The position numbers and the translations under genes were made by a program. From the IMG/VR virus record IMGVR_UViG_3300025769_000525, positions 1 to 30,919 of that record: a DNA stretch of 30,919 nt. One strand, 5' to 3'. Of the stretch, positions 30,652 to 30,919 are shown piece after piece. The notes below the pieces were generated by a model. It ran no database searches. It worked only from the letters and a program-made list of their open reading frames with translations, and was not told the origin of the DNA. This DNA is from a virus. Positions within the stretch are counted from its first letter, which is position 1. Each line of letters opens with the position of its first letter.

Positions 30652-30908
30652 TTCTTTTTCTCCAGTTTTTTAATTCGTGCTTCGAGTTCGTCTATCTTTT
30701 TAGTGACTTTAGGATATTTCTTTCGCCACGCTGTGGGATCGTCCTGCAACCATTCCCACCCGAATTTGTCAACGAGTGTGTCAAGGAACAGATCGAATTT
30801 GGCATAACACCAAAGTGCCATGTGCGTGTCTTTGAACCACGCTAAGAAAGCAGCACCAAAAACAGACCCAGCGATAGCTGTGTATATCCACAGCGTATCG
30901 CCGAACAT
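30648..30908 (-). CDS. Small single-pass membrane protein
   Basis: This 86-residue protein has one likely membrane segment at residues 6-24 (LWIYTAIAGSVFGAAFLAWF). A Trp/Phe-rich middle (WCYAKFDLFLDTLVDKFGWE) and a charged coiled-coil C-terminus (VTKKIDELEARIKKLEKKK) follow. Similar small proteins occur in marine T4-like phages without known function. The stop overlaps the lipase ATG (ATGA), so they are probably co-expressed, and it might tether or regulate the lipase at the membrane. The start lies 11 nt from the window edge, so its promoter is not visible. Confidence 0.7.
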   Translation of the reverse strand: MFGDTLWIYTAIAGSVFGAAFLAWFKDTHMALWCYAKFDLFLDTLVDKFGWEWLQDDPTAWRKKYPKVTKKIDELEARIKKLEKKK

Positions 30909-30919
30909 AGCAGTTAAAG

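Noticed and set aside
1-30919. CRISPR arrays, tRNAs, insertion sequences, integrase or attachment sites
   Set aside because: No regular short direct repeats with spacers, no cloverleaf sequence, no transposase or integrase motifs and no terminal inverted repeats were seen on either strand.

Overview
This AT-rich window carries the genome architecture of a T4-like myovirus (tailed, contractile phage). It resembles the marine T4-like group more than coliphage T4 itself. The evidence is a nearly full set of T4-type baseplate and hub proteins, the T4 gene order 33-59-32, exact copies of the T4-type late promoter TATAAATA, and a very large DUF4815-type structural protein of the kind found in marine phages. 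The sequence does not identify the host.

Region 1 (1-20094, minus strand) is a late baseplate operon. It reads gp48, gp53, a gp27-like hub protein, a gp5-like spike without lysozyme, a 56-residue Hc1/histone-like protein, gp25, gp6, a gp7-like wedge protein, gp8, a 2118-residue DUF4815-type protein, a small coiled-coil protein and the start of a fibre-like protein that runs off the left edge. Perfect late promoters lie before gp48, before the Hc1-like gene and before gp8. Junctions are tight (TAATG, TAGTG or a few bases).

Region 2 (20143-27546, plus strand) diverges from region 1. It encodes gp4 head-completion nuclease, a conserved protein that may be gp2 (DNA end protector), a tail-tube-family protein (gp54/gp19-like), gp26, gp51 and a 1574-residue tape measure protein. 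The most striking feature is at the gp26/gp51 junction. A T TTT TTC slippery heptamer lies 9 nt after an internal GGAGGG, and a -1 shift there reads straight into gp51. This is the arrangement of the gpG/gpGT tail-assembly chaperones of other tailed phages, in the same position directly before the tape measure gene.

Region 3 (27579-30908, minus strand) converges on region 2 at a strong terminator hairpin. It encodes a small membrane protein, a class 3 lipase with an intact Ser-Asp-His triad, a BFD-like [2Fe-2S] protein, a small basic protein, gp33 (late transcription), gp59 (helicase loader) and a gp32 single-stranded DNA-binding protein with no cysteines. The first three are chained by ATGA overlaps or near contact.

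The genes fit together as follows. Region 3 supplies replication and late-transcription functions, and gp33 would help switch on the TATAAATA promoters that drive regions 1 and 2, which build the tail and baseplate. No gene-free stretch exceeds 300 bases. I saw no tRNA, rRNA, CRISPR array, insertion sequence or integrase.
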